Notes under the pieces: model-generated | The model's database searches: none | What the model saw: the letters and a program-made list of their open reading frames with translations, nothing else | Told to the model about the DNA's origin: nothing | Part shown: one piece after another, positions 16,991 to 25,666 of the stretch | Position numbering within the stretch: the first letter of the stretch is position 1 | Layout of the letters: each line of letters begins with the position of its first letter | Position numbers and translations under genes: made by a program | NCBI GenBank assembly: GCA_041660045.1 | Contig: JBAZXA010000007.1 | Location: 62,001 to 126,000 of the forward strand | From: WM-3-3 sp041660045 | Lineage (GTDB): Bacteria > Pseudomonadota > Gammaproteobacteria > Methylococcales > Methylomonadaceae | DNA length: 64,000 nucleotides | Direction of reading: 5' to 3'

Positions 16991-17899
16991 TTGGCTAACC
17001 AAATTCCGCAAGCCGTTTACGTCATTATTTACCATAAGGCCGCTATGCCACTACAACAACTAGTCCTACATTTTAATGACCAATTTGAACGTCAACATGG
17101 CCTAAGCCATAGACCCTTCAGCTTAAGGCATGGTGCTGTGTATGGGCTGTATCCACCCCTGCAAATTGGCAGCGTATTAACCCCCATTCGGCAGACCGTT
17201 GATACCACTAAGCTATTAGGCCATAGTGCGCAGCTGTGTTTAATGCCTATCGGTAAACAACGTCTGCAAGGGGAAGCCCTTGAAAGTTTGTTGGGCTGCA
17301 CGGACATTCCACAGCCGGAAAACGATTTAGCCATTATTAATTTTGACCGCTTGGCGCGTACAGTCCATATGTTAAATTTTTTGCCTATCTCGCATTTGTC
17401 GGGTGGTTTAATGGTAAACGTAGATGCCCGCCACATTCTTGCGGTTAAAAAAGACCATGGTGCTTATTTTGAGGAAATTATCAACAAATGTGGTTTAGAA
17501 ACTAAACAAGTCATTATTCAAGTCTTAATCAACAGCGCTTATAGTTTTTATCAACGGCAATTAGACGAAGGTTTACAAAATTATCGCCATTGTGGCTATC
17601 AATTGGCGCTAAGGTTTGATACACCGGCCGTGAGTAAAATCACCAGCCAATTAATTGCTACCTTGGCACCCAATTTTGTTTGTTGCTCCGCGCGTACCTT
17701 AAAAACGCTTACAGATAAGAAACGGCGTGAAAAATTGCAGCAATTGCTTAACGCCACTACGTCTATTTCTGGTCATAGCATATTATTGAATGTTGATGAT
17801 CAGCACATGCACGCGCTGGCCAAAAACATGGGGTTTGCTTGGGTTCAAGGCGGTTTTTATGAGCAACCAGCTTATTCAACAGCGGCGCAATCTTATTAA
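16991..17899 (+). CDS. Degenerate EAL-fold protein linked to sulfur genes
   Basis: A 302-residue protein whose second half follows the secondary structure of c-di-GMP EAL domains: GLMVNVDARHIL (the NLS strand), IINKCGLETKQVIIQVLINS (where the metal-binding Glu of EiTE is replaced), YRHCGYQLALRFDTPAVSK (where DDFG is lost), APNFVCCSARTLKTL (the KID strand without its Lys) and GFAWVQGGFYEQPA (QGY-type end). The metal and catalytic residues are missing, so it should not be a phosphodiesterase; it may bind a ligand or protein. It is divergent from cysB and convergent with the encapsulin cargo gene. The frame opens with TTG at 16991; ATG at 17045 has an AAGG element five bases upstream and is a realistic alternative. 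Confidence 0.65.
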   Translation: MANQIPQAVYVIIYHKAAMPLQQLVLHFNDQFERQHGLSHRPFSLRHGAVYGLYPPLQIGSVLTPIRQTVDTTKLLGHSAQLCLMPIGKQRLQGEALESLLGCTDIPQPENDLAIINFDRLARTVHMLNFLPISHLSGGLMVNVDARHILAVKKDHGAYFEEIINKCGLETKQVIIQVLINSAYSFYQRQLDEGLQNYRHCGYQLALRFDTPAVSKITSQLIATLAPNFVCCSARTLKTLTDKKRREKLQQLLNATTSISGHSILLNVDDQHMHALAKNMGFAWVQGGFYEQPAYSTAAQSY

Positions 17900-17967
17900 A
17901 CGTTGGTCTACTCTAGTCGCTTAAGTGCCTAAGCCACACATCCCTGTGGGCTAAGGTATTTAAGTAA

Positions 17968-19617
17968 TCAACGGTAGCTATATTTACCTTTTTGCAAGTG
18001 TTTTATCGCAACAACTAAGCGGTCGATTTCTTCATAAGTATTATAAAATGCTAATGAGGGGCGCACCGTACTGTCCACACCAAAACGTTTTAAGATAGGC
18101 TGCGCACAATGATGCCCTGCGCGTACTGCAATGCCCACCTTATCTAGCGCTTGGGCAACCGCTAACGTACTATGGCCAGCCAAGACAAAAGAGAGTACGC
18201 TGGCTTTTTCTGTAGCTGTCCCAATTAAGGTTAGTCCTGGCACTTGCCGTAAACAGTGTATGCCATATTGCAATAATTCATGCTCATAACGCGTGATATT
18301 GTCGATACCTATGTTGTCCAGATAGGCTAGTGCGGCACCTAGACCAACGGCATCAGCAATATTACCTGTGCCAGCCTCAAACTTTGCCGGTGCCGCTTGG
18401 TAGGTGGTATCTTCAAAGCTGACATTTTCAATCATATTACCACCCCCTTGCCAAGGCGGGCTTGCTTCCAGCAATTCAGCCTTACCATAAAGTACACCGA
18501 TACCTGTCGGCGCAAACACTTTGTGGCCGGAAAACACAAACCAATCACAATCTAGTTGCTGCACATCTATCTTAATATGTGCTATTGATTGCGCGCCATC
18601 CAGTAACACTTTAGCACCGACACGATGCGCCAGTTCAATGATGGCTTGAACGGGTGTGATAGTACCAAGTGCGTTTGATACTTGGGTAATGGCCACCAGT
18701 TTTGTCCGCTTGTTTAAAAGTTTTTGGTACTCGGTTAAATTAATCTGCCCGTTGTCAGTTACCGGAATCACACGTAGCACGGCCCCAGTTTTGGCGCACA
18801 GTTGTTGCCATGGCACAATATTGGCGTGATGTTCCAGCCAACTGATGATAATTTCATCATCTACACCAATACATTGCTGTCCCCAACTTTGTGCGACTAA
18901 GTTAATCGCTTCAGTGGCACCTCTAACAAATACAAGGGTATTGCTAGAGGGGGCATTGATAAAACGGCTAACCTGTTCCCGGGCATCTTCATAAGCATCG
19001 GTTGCCCGTGCCGCAAGCGTATGGGCTGCCCGGTGTATGTTGGAGTTTTCTTGCTGGTAAAAGCGGGTAATCCTATCGATGACAGCTTTTGGTTTTTGTG
19101 TGGTCGCGGCATTGTCAAACCAAACTAAGGGGTACCCATTGACGGTTTCTTGCAATAGGGGGAAATCCCGGCGCACAGCCTGCACATCAAAACTTGGGCG
19201 AGTGCTGAATTGGGCTAAAGTCGAGTCCTTGCTTAAAGGTTGTTGATAGACAAAATAATAATTTGGCGGCTCATCTAATGAGGCTGGCCATGCTAGCGGC
19301 TGGTTGGCTATAGGGACATATGTTTGCCCCGTCGCTAAGCCTTGCTGCCACTTATTTTGTTGGGATAGCGCCGAGTTTTCAAGGGTTCCCACAAATGCAG
19401 TTGAGCTAAGCTTTTCCGTACCTGGAATAGGGATAGGCGAGTTTAGGTTCGGAACAGTGGGTGAACTACCCAAACGCGGTGCATACTCGGCGGTCGCCAA
19501 GAGTAAGTCGCTAGCTAAACAGTTTGGGGCTTGAAGGTTTGTGTGCTGCTTAGTAAGTTCGCCGCCCTGCTGGGTCAGATTTGCAAGCGCCAGTAGATAA
19601 GGATCAGCTGTAGTCAT
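17968..19617 (-). CDS. Family 2A encapsulin cargo cysteine desulfurase
   Basis: PLP-dependent cysteine desulfurase (SufS-like) that is the known cargo of family 2A encapsulins; it removes sulfur from cysteine, and sulfur is thought to accumulate inside the shell. The 549 residues fall into a long low-complexity N-terminal region (about 1-140, rich in Pro, Ser, Thr, Gln), expected to be disordered and to direct encapsulation, and a class V aminotransferase domain (about 143-549). The PLP lysine is Lys366 in FSGHKVFAP, and the catalytic Cys504 is in AGHHCAQP. Other landmarks are DNAATTQKP (168-176) and the HHANI stretch (263-267). The start at 19617 (MTTADPYLL) overlaps the shell gene stop by 14 bases; the frame is open for 11 codons more. 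It is the last gene of the sulfur operon. Confidence 0.93.
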   Translation of the reverse strand: MTTADPYLLALANLTQQGGELTKQHTNLQAPNCLASDLLLATAEYAPRLGSSPTVPNLNSPIPIPGTEKLSSTAFVGTLENSALSQQNKWQQGLATGQTYVPIANQPLAWPASLDEPPNYYFVYQQPLSKDSTLAQFSTRPSFDVQAVRRDFPLLQETVNGYPLVWFDNAATTQKPKAVIDRITRFYQQENSNIHRAAHTLAARATDAYEDAREQVSRFINAPSSNTLVFVRGATEAINLVAQSWGQQCIGVDDEIIISWLEHHANIVPWQQLCAKTGAVLRVIPVTDNGQINLTEYQKLLNKRTKLVAITQVSNALGTITPVQAIIELAHRVGAKVLLDGAQSIAHIKIDVQQLDCDWFVFSGHKVFAPTGIGVLYGKAELLEASPPWQGGGNMIENVSFEDTTYQAAPAKFEAGTGNIADAVGLGAALAYLDNIGIDNITRYEHELLQYGIHCLRQVPGLTLIGTATEKASVLSFVLAGHSTLAVAQALDKVGIAVRAGHHCAQPILKRFGVDSTVRPSLAFYNTYEEIDRLVVAIKHLQKGKYSYR

Positions 19618-20521
19618 AGTAATTGCCCACTTCAACATTTTCCAAAACACCTAGGGCATCTTCCGTCAATACCGCTAGCGAGCAATATAATGAGATCAAA
19701 TAAGACGCGATGGCTTTATGGTTAATGCCCATAAAGCGTACCGATAAGCCCATGCTTAATTCATCTGTCAAATTGGGTTGGTATAAACCGACTACTCCTT
19801 GCCGACTTTCTCCGGTGCGTACCAACAAAATATTAGTTTTGCCTTCGGTGACCCTTAATTTATCGGTGGGGATTAATGGTAGCCCACGCCAAGTGATAAA
19901 TTGTGAACCAAACAATGAAATAGTTGGCGGCGGGGTGCCGCGGCGGGTGGCTTCACGGCCAAACGCCGCAATAGCACGGGGATGGGCTAAAAAGAATCCT
20001 GGTTGTTTCCAAACACGCGCTATCAATTCATCGAGATCATCTGGGGTTGGCGAACCGTTACGGGTCTGCACTTTTTGTTCAAGGCCGACATTATTTAACA
20101 AACCATATTCAACATTATTGATTAATTCGCTTTCTTGGCGTTCTTTAACGGTTTCTATGGTTAAACGTAATTGTTCCTGAATTTGGTCATGTGGGCTGCT
20201 ATATAAATCAGCAACACGGGTATGGATGTCAAGTACAGTATTGACGGCATTAAGGCGATATTCACGGCCCCATTCCTCGTAGTCGACAAACGTTTGCGGC
20301 AAGACTTTTTCATCCAAGCTTGAGCAATCTACAGCAATGCTGGTTTCACTTTTAACCTTGTTAACCCTATAAATACCTGCTTCTACGGGTACCCACTGCA
20401 ATAAATGCACTAGCCACCGGGGCGTAATCGTACCCATCATAGGCACGGTTTTGGTGGCATTGGATAAGGTACGGGCGGCAACGTCGCCTAACGCAGTGTG
20501 GGCTTGGTGAATATCGGACAT
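19604..20521 (-). CDS. Family 2A encapsulin nanocompartment shell protein
   Basis: HK97-fold protein of 305 residues that self-assembles into a closed icosahedral nanocompartment around the cysteine desulfurase encoded next to it. Family 2A features are the N-terminal arm (about 1-30, HQAHTALGDVAARTLSNATKTVPMM), TPRWLVHLLQWVPVEAGIYRVNKV, the VLDIHTRVADLYSSPHDQIQEQLRLTIE spine-helix region, the P-domain ending in NPNG-like DDLDELIARVWKQPGFFLAHP, and the C-terminal SVRFMGINHKAIASYLISLYCSLAVLTEDALGVLENVE. There is no family 2B cNMP-binding insertion. A strong AAAGGAA ribosome binding site precedes the start. It resembles the SrpI proteins induced by sulfur limitation in cyanobacteria. Assignment is very secure. 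Confidence 0.96.
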   Translation of the reverse strand: MSDIHQAHTALGDVAARTLSNATKTVPMMGTITPRWLVHLLQWVPVEAGIYRVNKVKSETSIAVDCSSLDEKVLPQTFVDYEEWGREYRLNAVNTVLDIHTRVADLYSSPHDQIQEQLRLTIETVKERQESELINNVEYGLLNNVGLEQKVQTRNGSPTPDDLDELIARVWKQPGFFLAHPRAIAAFGREATRRGTPPPTISLFGSQFITWRGLPLIPTDKLRVTEGKTNILLVRTGESRQGVVGLYQPNLTDELSMGLSVRFMGINHKAIASYLISLYCSLAVLTEDALGVLENVEVGNYYDYS

Positions 20522-20643
20522 AGTGGTTTCCTTTCAATATAAGCTAAGTAAAATGGCATTGCTGCCGGTTAAAAAGTGGTTTGGTTTGTTGGGCATAGGG
20601 CAAAGCACTAAATGTGTAGCATTAACATGGCTATGGGTATTGC

Positions 20644-21582
20644 TTAAATACCTGCCCCGGCTTGAAAAAATTCGCTTCTGCTGTGTGCCTGAGTGATCTG
20701 GCTAGCCGGTGGTATGCTGTGGGTCAGCCAAACATTGCCACCTATTGTTGAGCCACGGCCTAGGGTTATGCGGCCTAAAATGGTCGCGCCAGCATAAATC
20801 ACCACATCATCTTCAACGATGGGATGGCGGGCATTACCTTTAACCAATATGCCATCGGTATCTTTGTCAAAACGTTTAGCGCCCAAGGTTACAGCCTGAT
20901 AGAGCCGAACCCGACGACCAATAATGCTGGTTTCACCGATAACAACCCCCGTGCCATGGTCTATAAAAAAGTAATCACCAATTTCGGCACCGGGATGGAT
21001 GTCTATGCCAGTTAAGGAGTGGGCTATCTCTGAAACCATGCGGGCAACCAAGCCGAGTCCCAATTTGTTTAGTTCATGCGCAAGACGGTGATGGATAATG
21101 GCAGTGATACCGGGATAACACACCAAAACTTGATCGATACTATTAGCGGCCGGATCACCTTCATAAGCGGCCTGAATATCTGTTTCCAGCACGCGCCTAA
21201 GGTTGGCCAGTTGCGCGGCGAAAGCCCGTGTGAGCTGATGGGCTTGCCAATATAGCTCTTGTTCGGAGCCGTTCTCAGCTGCAAAATAACGTAGTTCTAG
21301 GTAAATTTGCTTATATAATTCCCTTAGTTGGGTATCAATGGTATAGCCGACAAAGTAATCAATGCTTTCTTCCATAAGCTTGGGTATACCTAGCCGGTTG
21401 GGGAACAAGGCCATACCGAGTTGTTCAATGACCTGGGCCAAGATTTTTCTTGATGGCAGCTTAGGTGGGTGATAACGTCGCTGACGCTGATCTAGTGATT
21501 GCAAACGTAAGTTTTTAAGCTGGGCAACTACGCTTTCGATGCCCCATTCTGAAGAAAAATTTAACGGGGATAAGCCGCTCAT
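20644..21582 (-). CDS. epsC: Serine O-acetyltransferase, EpsC type
   Basis: Makes O-acetylserine from serine and acetyl-CoA, the carbon skeleton for cysteine. The 312-residue protein has a helical N-terminal extension (about 1-160) and a left-handed beta-helix of hexapeptide repeats (DIHPGAEIGDYFFIDHGTGVVIGETSIIGRRVRLYQ), with the catalytic His in IDHGTGV. The long N-terminal part separates EpsC (SrpH-type) from short CysE. It overlaps cysK by four bases (ATGA), so the two are translationally coupled and can form the cysteine synthase complex. It lies 122 bases upstream of the encapsulin shell gene on the same strand. Confidence 0.94.
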   Translation of the reverse strand: MSGLSPLNFSSEWGIESVVAQLKNLRLQSLDQRQRRYHPPKLPSRKILAQVIEQLGMALFPNRLGIPKLMEESIDYFVGYTIDTQLRELYKQIYLELRYFAAENGSEQELYWQAHQLTRAFAAQLANLRRVLETDIQAAYEGDPAANSIDQVLVCYPGITAIIHHRLAHELNKLGLGLVARMVSEIAHSLTGIDIHPGAEIGDYFFIDHGTGVVIGETSIIGRRVRLYQAVTLGAKRFDKDTDGILVKGNARHPIVEDDVVIYAGATILGRITLGRGSTIGGNVWLTHSIPPASQITQAHSRSEFFQAGAGI

Positions 21583-22556
21583 TTTGGAAGTCCCTGGCTA
21601 TCAAATAAGCCTTCAAACAATATGGAACTTAAGTAGCGTTCGCCTGAATCAGGCAAAATCACTACGATGGTCTTGCCTTCCATTTCAGGTCGTTGGGCAA
21701 TATTAACGGCGGCTGCGACTGCTGCACCACAAGAAATACCGGCAATAATGCCTTCTTCCCGCGCTAGGCGTTGGGCGTATTCAATGGCCAACTCATGGCT
21801 GACGGGTAAAATTTCATCCACTAGGGATAAGTCCAATACTTCCGGAATAAAACCGGCACCTATACCTTGTATTTTATGAGGCGCAGGGGTTAACGGTTGC
21901 TTTGCGCGGTATTGGCTCAATACGGGACTGGCCGCAGGTTCAACTGCTATCGATAAGATCGCCTTGCCCTGGATGAGTTTGATATAACGGGAGACGCCGG
22001 TAATGGTACCGCCTGTGCCGACACCGGATACCAAGACATCAATTTGGCCATTACTATCGTGCCAGATTTCAGGCCCCGTGGTTTGCTCGTGGATAGCGGG
22101 ATTGGCAGGGTTTTTAAATTGCTGGAGTAGGACGTAACGTTCAGGATCAGCCTGGGCGATAGCTTCAGCTTTGGCAATGGCAGCTGGCATGCCTTTGCTG
22201 CCTTCGGTAAGAATTAATTTGGCACCATAGGCCAGCATCAGTTTACGGCGTTCCATGCTCATGGTGTCGGGCATGGTTAGTGTTAAACGTAGACCACGGG
22301 CTGCCGCGACAAAAGCCAAGGCGATGCCGGTATTGCCGCTAGTGGCTTCAAGTAGTTCTTTGCCAGGTGTTAATAAACCGCGTTGTTCCGCATCATTAAC
22401 CATGGCGGCACCGATACGGCACTTTACGGAATAAGCGGGGTTACGGCCTTCAATTTTGGCGAATAAGTTAACCGGAGCGCCATTAGCCACCCGGTTTAAA
22501 CGGACTAGCGGTGTTTTGCCGATAGTTTGTGAATTGTTTTGAAAGCAATGTGACAT
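21579..22556 (-). CDS. cysK: Cysteine synthase A (O-acetylserine sulfhydrylase)
   Basis: PLP enzyme that replaces the acetoxy group of O-acetylserine with sulfide to give cysteine. The 325 residues carry the start GKTPLVRLNRVANG, the PLP lysine in NPAYSVKCRIGAAMV (about residue 44), the substrate loop EATSGNTGIALAFVAA, and the phosphate-binding VSGVGTGGTITGVSRYIK. Length is typical of CysK. The CysE-binding cleft should also be present. The 3' end overlaps epsC by four bases. About 230 bases separate it from cysA upstream, so it may have its own promoter. Confidence 0.96.
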   Translation of the reverse strand: MSHCFQNNSQTIGKTPLVRLNRVANGAPVNLFAKIEGRNPAYSVKCRIGAAMVNDAEQRGLLTPGKELLEATSGNTGIALAFVAAARGLRLTLTMPDTMSMERRKLMLAYGAKLILTEGSKGMPAAIAKAEAIAQADPERYVLLQQFKNPANPAIHEQTTGPEIWHDSNGQIDVLVSGVGTGGTITGVSRYIKLIQGKAILSIAVEPAASPVLSQYRAKQPLTPAPHKIQGIGAGFIPEVLDLSLVDEILPVSHELAIEYAQRLAREEGIIAGISCGAAVAAAVNIAQRPEMEGKTIVVILPDSGERYLSSILFEGLFDSQGLPK

Positions 22557-22784
22557 TTAATTTTCCGAACCAGTAATTAACCAAGTTAAAACTTTCGTTG
22601 TAACTTTCGCCCAAGTAGGCGTAAGGCAATGTCAGACGTTTAAGTTGACATTGGCCTCCGGTTGACCGGTCGGCACATTCTTTTTTTAGGCTACTATAAC
22701 GCCGAGTTTTCCGTCAAGCCCAATATGATGGGTAAGGTTTGGCCAGGGTTATTTTGGTACTGGCCAAGCATAAGTTTGACCTGA

Positions 22785-23828
22785 TCAATTAAACCATTGC
22801 GCTTGTTTAATGTTGACTTCAATTGCATCTCCTTTGCGTAAACTCAGTGCGTTAAAATGATCACTAGGGACATCGGCAAATACGTTTTTAGACGCGCCGT
22901 ATAGCGGGCTATTAGTTAGTTCCACGCGGGTATAAGCCCCTAAATGTTGCCAATCTTTTAGTGTTAGCGCAGCGTCGCTTCTTCCTGTTGATTTTTTGAT
23001 GCCTATATGGTGAGGCCTGACATGCGCAACTATACCTGGACGGTTTACTGGGCTAAGGCCAACACTTTTTAGCCATAAGTTATCACTGTCTTGCAAGTGA
23101 AAAATATTGGCTTGGCCAATAAACTCCGAGACAAAGGCATTGGCAGGGTAGTCGTAAAGCTGGCTAGGCGCGCCCTGTTGTTCGACACGGCCTTTGTTGA
23201 GCACGACAACTTGGCTGGCGACTTCCATGGCTTCTTCTTGGTCATGGGTTACAAAAATGCTGGTGACATTTAAGTTTTTATGTAAATTGCGTAGCCATTG
23301 CCGTAAATCTTTCCGTACGCTGGCATCAAGAGCACCAAAAGGCTCGTCCAGTAACAGCACTGAAGGTTCTACGGCCAAAGCCCTGGCCAAGGCTATACGC
23401 TGACGTTGGCCGCCAGAAAGCTGGTCAGGGAAACGCTTGTGCAGCCAATCCAGTTGCACTAAGTCCAATAAAGCGTGGACTTTTTTGGCAATTGCCGCTT
23501 CATTAAGGCGGCTGCGCTTCGGCTTAACCCGCAAGCCAAATGCTATGTTTTCGAACACGTTAAGGTGCCGGAACAATGCGTAATGTTGAAACACAAAGCC
23601 AATACCACGGTGGCTAGCATGTTCATCGGTTTTATCAAGACCATTAATGATGACACGGCCACGGTCAGGCTGTTCTAAACCCGCAATAATCCGTAGCAAT
23701 GTGGTCTTGCCACAACCGGAAGGCCCAAGCAAGGCCACTAGTTCACCTTCAGGGATTTCAAGCTGGATATTATCTAAGGCGGAAAAAGTGCCAAAGGATT
23801 TGTATAAATTTGATAGTTGTATGCTCAT
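22785..23828 (-). CDS. cysA: Sulfate/thiosulfate ABC transporter ATP-binding protein
   Basis: Powers sulfate or thiosulfate import. The 347 residues have the Walker A GPSGCGKTTLLRIIAG, the signature LSGGQRQRIALARAL, Walker B SVLLLDEPFGALD, and a C-terminal regulatory (TOBE-like) domain (about 240-347). The start at 23828 (MSIQLSNLYKSFG) matches the family; the frame is open for 19 more codons into cysW. The same strand order is sbp, cysT, cysW, cysA, typical of sulfate importers. Confidence 0.95.
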   Translation of the reverse strand: MSIQLSNLYKSFGTFSALDNIQLEIPEGELVALLGPSGCGKTTLLRIIAGLEQPDRGRVIINGLDKTDEHASHRGIGFVFQHYALFRHLNVFENIAFGLRVKPKRSRLNEAAIAKKVHALLDLVQLDWLHKRFPDQLSGGQRQRIALARALAVEPSVLLLDEPFGALDASVRKDLRQWLRNLHKNLNVTSIFVTHDQEEAMEVASQVVVLNKGRVEQQGAPSQLYDYPANAFVSEFIGQANIFHLQDSDNLWLKSVGLSPVNRPGIVAHVRPHHIGIKKSTGRSDAALTLKDWQHLGAYTRVELTNSPLYGASKNVFADVPSDHFNALSLRKGDAIEVNIKQAQWFN

Positions 23829-23863
23829 GGGGTCACGTTCCGGTCTGGGTGGTACTCTACAGC

Positions 23864-24727
23864 TTAGGCTTTGGCCTGCCGCCATTCTAAGTAAGTTTTT
23901 AAGATTAAGGTGATTAAGGCCAAGCCAGCCAACACGGATGCGCTGGCAAATGCGCTGACAAAATCGTATTCGTTGTAACTGGCTTCAACATGTAAGGGTA
24001 AGGTGTTGGTCAAGCCTCTTATATGGCCAGAGACTACAGACACCGCACCAAACTCACCCATAGCCCGGGCGTTGCAGAGCAATACACCGTATAACAAGCT
24101 CCATTTAATGTTTGGTAAAGTGATCCGGTAGAAGGTTTGCCAACCGCTTGCGCCTAGAGATAAGGCAGCTTCTTCTTCTTGCTGACCCAGTTCTTGCATA
24201 AAAGGGATGAGTTCCCGGGCGACAAATGGGAAAGTCACAAACAAGGTTGCCAGTATGATGCCGGGGACGGCAAATATAATGTGGATGTCATGCGCGGATA
24301 ACCAACCGCCAAACCAGCCTTGCGCACCGAATAACAAGACAAAAACTAAACCTGAAATTACTGGCGATACCGAGAACGGTAAATCTATCAAAGTGGTTAA
24401 TAAACTCTTGCCGGTAAAGTCAAAATGTGTGATTGCCCACGCCGCGGCAATGCCAAATAAGGTATTAAGCGGTACAGTAATGATTGCCGTTAATAAGGTT
24501 AAGGCCATTGCCGATAAAGCATCTGGGCTAGCTAATGCGGCCCAGTAAGCGCTTAAGCCTTTAGCTAAGGCAGATACCATAACAACGATTAAAGGCAGAA
24601 TTAGAAATAAGCCGCTAAAGCCTAATGTCACGCCAATTAACAGCCTTTTAACCCAGCTTTCATCTTGTAAGGCTTTAGCTTGCGCTTGACCTATGATTTG
24701 GGGTTGCGTGAGGGTTTGGGTTGTCAT
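23864..24727 (-). CDS. cysW: Sulfate ABC transporter permease CysW
   Basis: Inner-membrane permease subunit of 287 residues with six predicted helices. The EAA loop for ATPase contact reads EEEAALSLGASGWQTFYRITLPNIKWSLLYG (about residues 180-210). The GEFGAVSVVSGHIRG sequence following it is typical of CysW. It lies 35 bases before the cysA start and 13 bases after the cysT stop, within the sulfate-import operon, and would form a heterodimeric channel with CysT. Confidence 0.95.
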   Translation of the reverse strand: MTTQTLTQPQIIGQAQAKALQDESWVKRLLIGVTLGFSGLFLILPLIVVMVSALAKGLSAYWAALASPDALSAMALTLLTAIITVPLNTLFGIAAAWAITHFDFTGKSLLTTLIDLPFSVSPVISGLVFVLLFGAQGWFGGWLSAHDIHIIFAVPGIILATLFVTFPFVARELIPFMQELGQQEEEAALSLGASGWQTFYRITLPNIKWSLLYGVLLCNARAMGEFGAVSVVSGHIRGLTNTLPLHVEASYNEYDFVSAFASASVLAGLALITLILKTYLEWRQAKA

Positions 24728-24740
24728 TTCACTAAACTCC

Positions 24741-25592
24741 TTAAAGTTGCCCAGAGCGCTGTCTTACCCAGCGCTGAAATAAGTTAATTACAAGTAACAA
24801 AACAAATGAAATCACAAGCATGGTTAAGGCGATGGCGGTGGCGCCAGCAATATCGTATTGTTCTAGTTTGGTGATAATCATTAAGGGTACAATTTCCGAA
24901 ACATAAGGTAAGTTACCGGCTATGAAAATTACCGAGCCATATTCACCAACACTGCGAGAAAAAGCTAAGGCAAAACCCGTCAATAAAGCCGGAAAGAGGT
25001 TGGGGAAAATAATTTTGCTAAAAGTTTGTAAACGCGATGCGCCCAGACTAGATGCAGCTTCTTCCATGCTGGCATCAAATTCTTGTAACACAGGCTGACA
25101 AGTGCGAACGACAAAAGGTAAGCTAATGAACACTAAGGCGACAACAATACCTAAGGGTTTGTAAGCGACTTGGATGGCGAACATATCATTAAGCAACCTG
25201 CCAATGAAAGCATTGGGCTGATAGATAGTTGCCAATACCACACCAGCAACAGCGGTGGGCAAGGCAAAAGGCAAATCGACTAAGGCATCCAACAAGCGAT
25301 GGCCATAAAAAGGGTAACGCACTAACACCCAGGCCATGATAAAACCAAACACACTGGCGATTAAGGCGGCCGCCAAAGCGGTTAAAAAACTGACTTTAAA
25401 TGCCGCCAGCACACGTGCATTTGTGATTATGTTGATATAGTCATCCCAACTGAGTTGAAAGCTTTTAAATATCAAAGTGCTCAGAGGTATCAATACAACT
25501 AGGCACAAATAAAATAGGCTATAGCCCAGGGTTAGGCGAAAGCCAGGCATAATGCTGTGCTGAAGCATGGGTGTTTTGGCGCTAATGTACAT
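24741..25592 (-). CDS. cysT: Sulfate ABC transporter permease CysT
   Basis: Partner permease of CysW, 283 residues, about six helices. The EAA loop is MEEAASSLGASRLQTFSKIIFPNLFPALLTG, followed by AFSRSVGEYGSVIFIAGNLPYVSE, the CysT/CysU pattern. The exact start is uncertain: Met codons at 25592, 25568 and 25550 are all in frame, and none has a strong ribosome binding site. It is followed by cysW with a 13-base gap and preceded by the binding-protein gene. Confidence 0.94.
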   Translation of the reverse strand: MYISAKTPMLQHSIMPGFRLTLGYSLFYLCLVVLIPLSTLIFKSFQLSWDDYINIITNARVLAAFKVSFLTALAAALIASVFGFIMAWVLVRYPFYGHRLLDALVDLPFALPTAVAGVVLATIYQPNAFIGRLLNDMFAIQVAYKPLGIVVALVFISLPFVVRTCQPVLQEFDASMEEAASSLGASRLQTFSKIIFPNLFPALLTGFALAFSRSVGEYGSVIFIAGNLPYVSEIVPLMIITKLEQYDIAGATAIALTMLVISFVLLLVINLFQRWVRQRSGQL

Positions 25593-25666
25593 AAAGTGCT
25601 GTTTTCAATGATTAAAATTAACAGTGTATTGGTTTTCGCAGGATGCTTTAAGCGGCTTTAGTAAGG

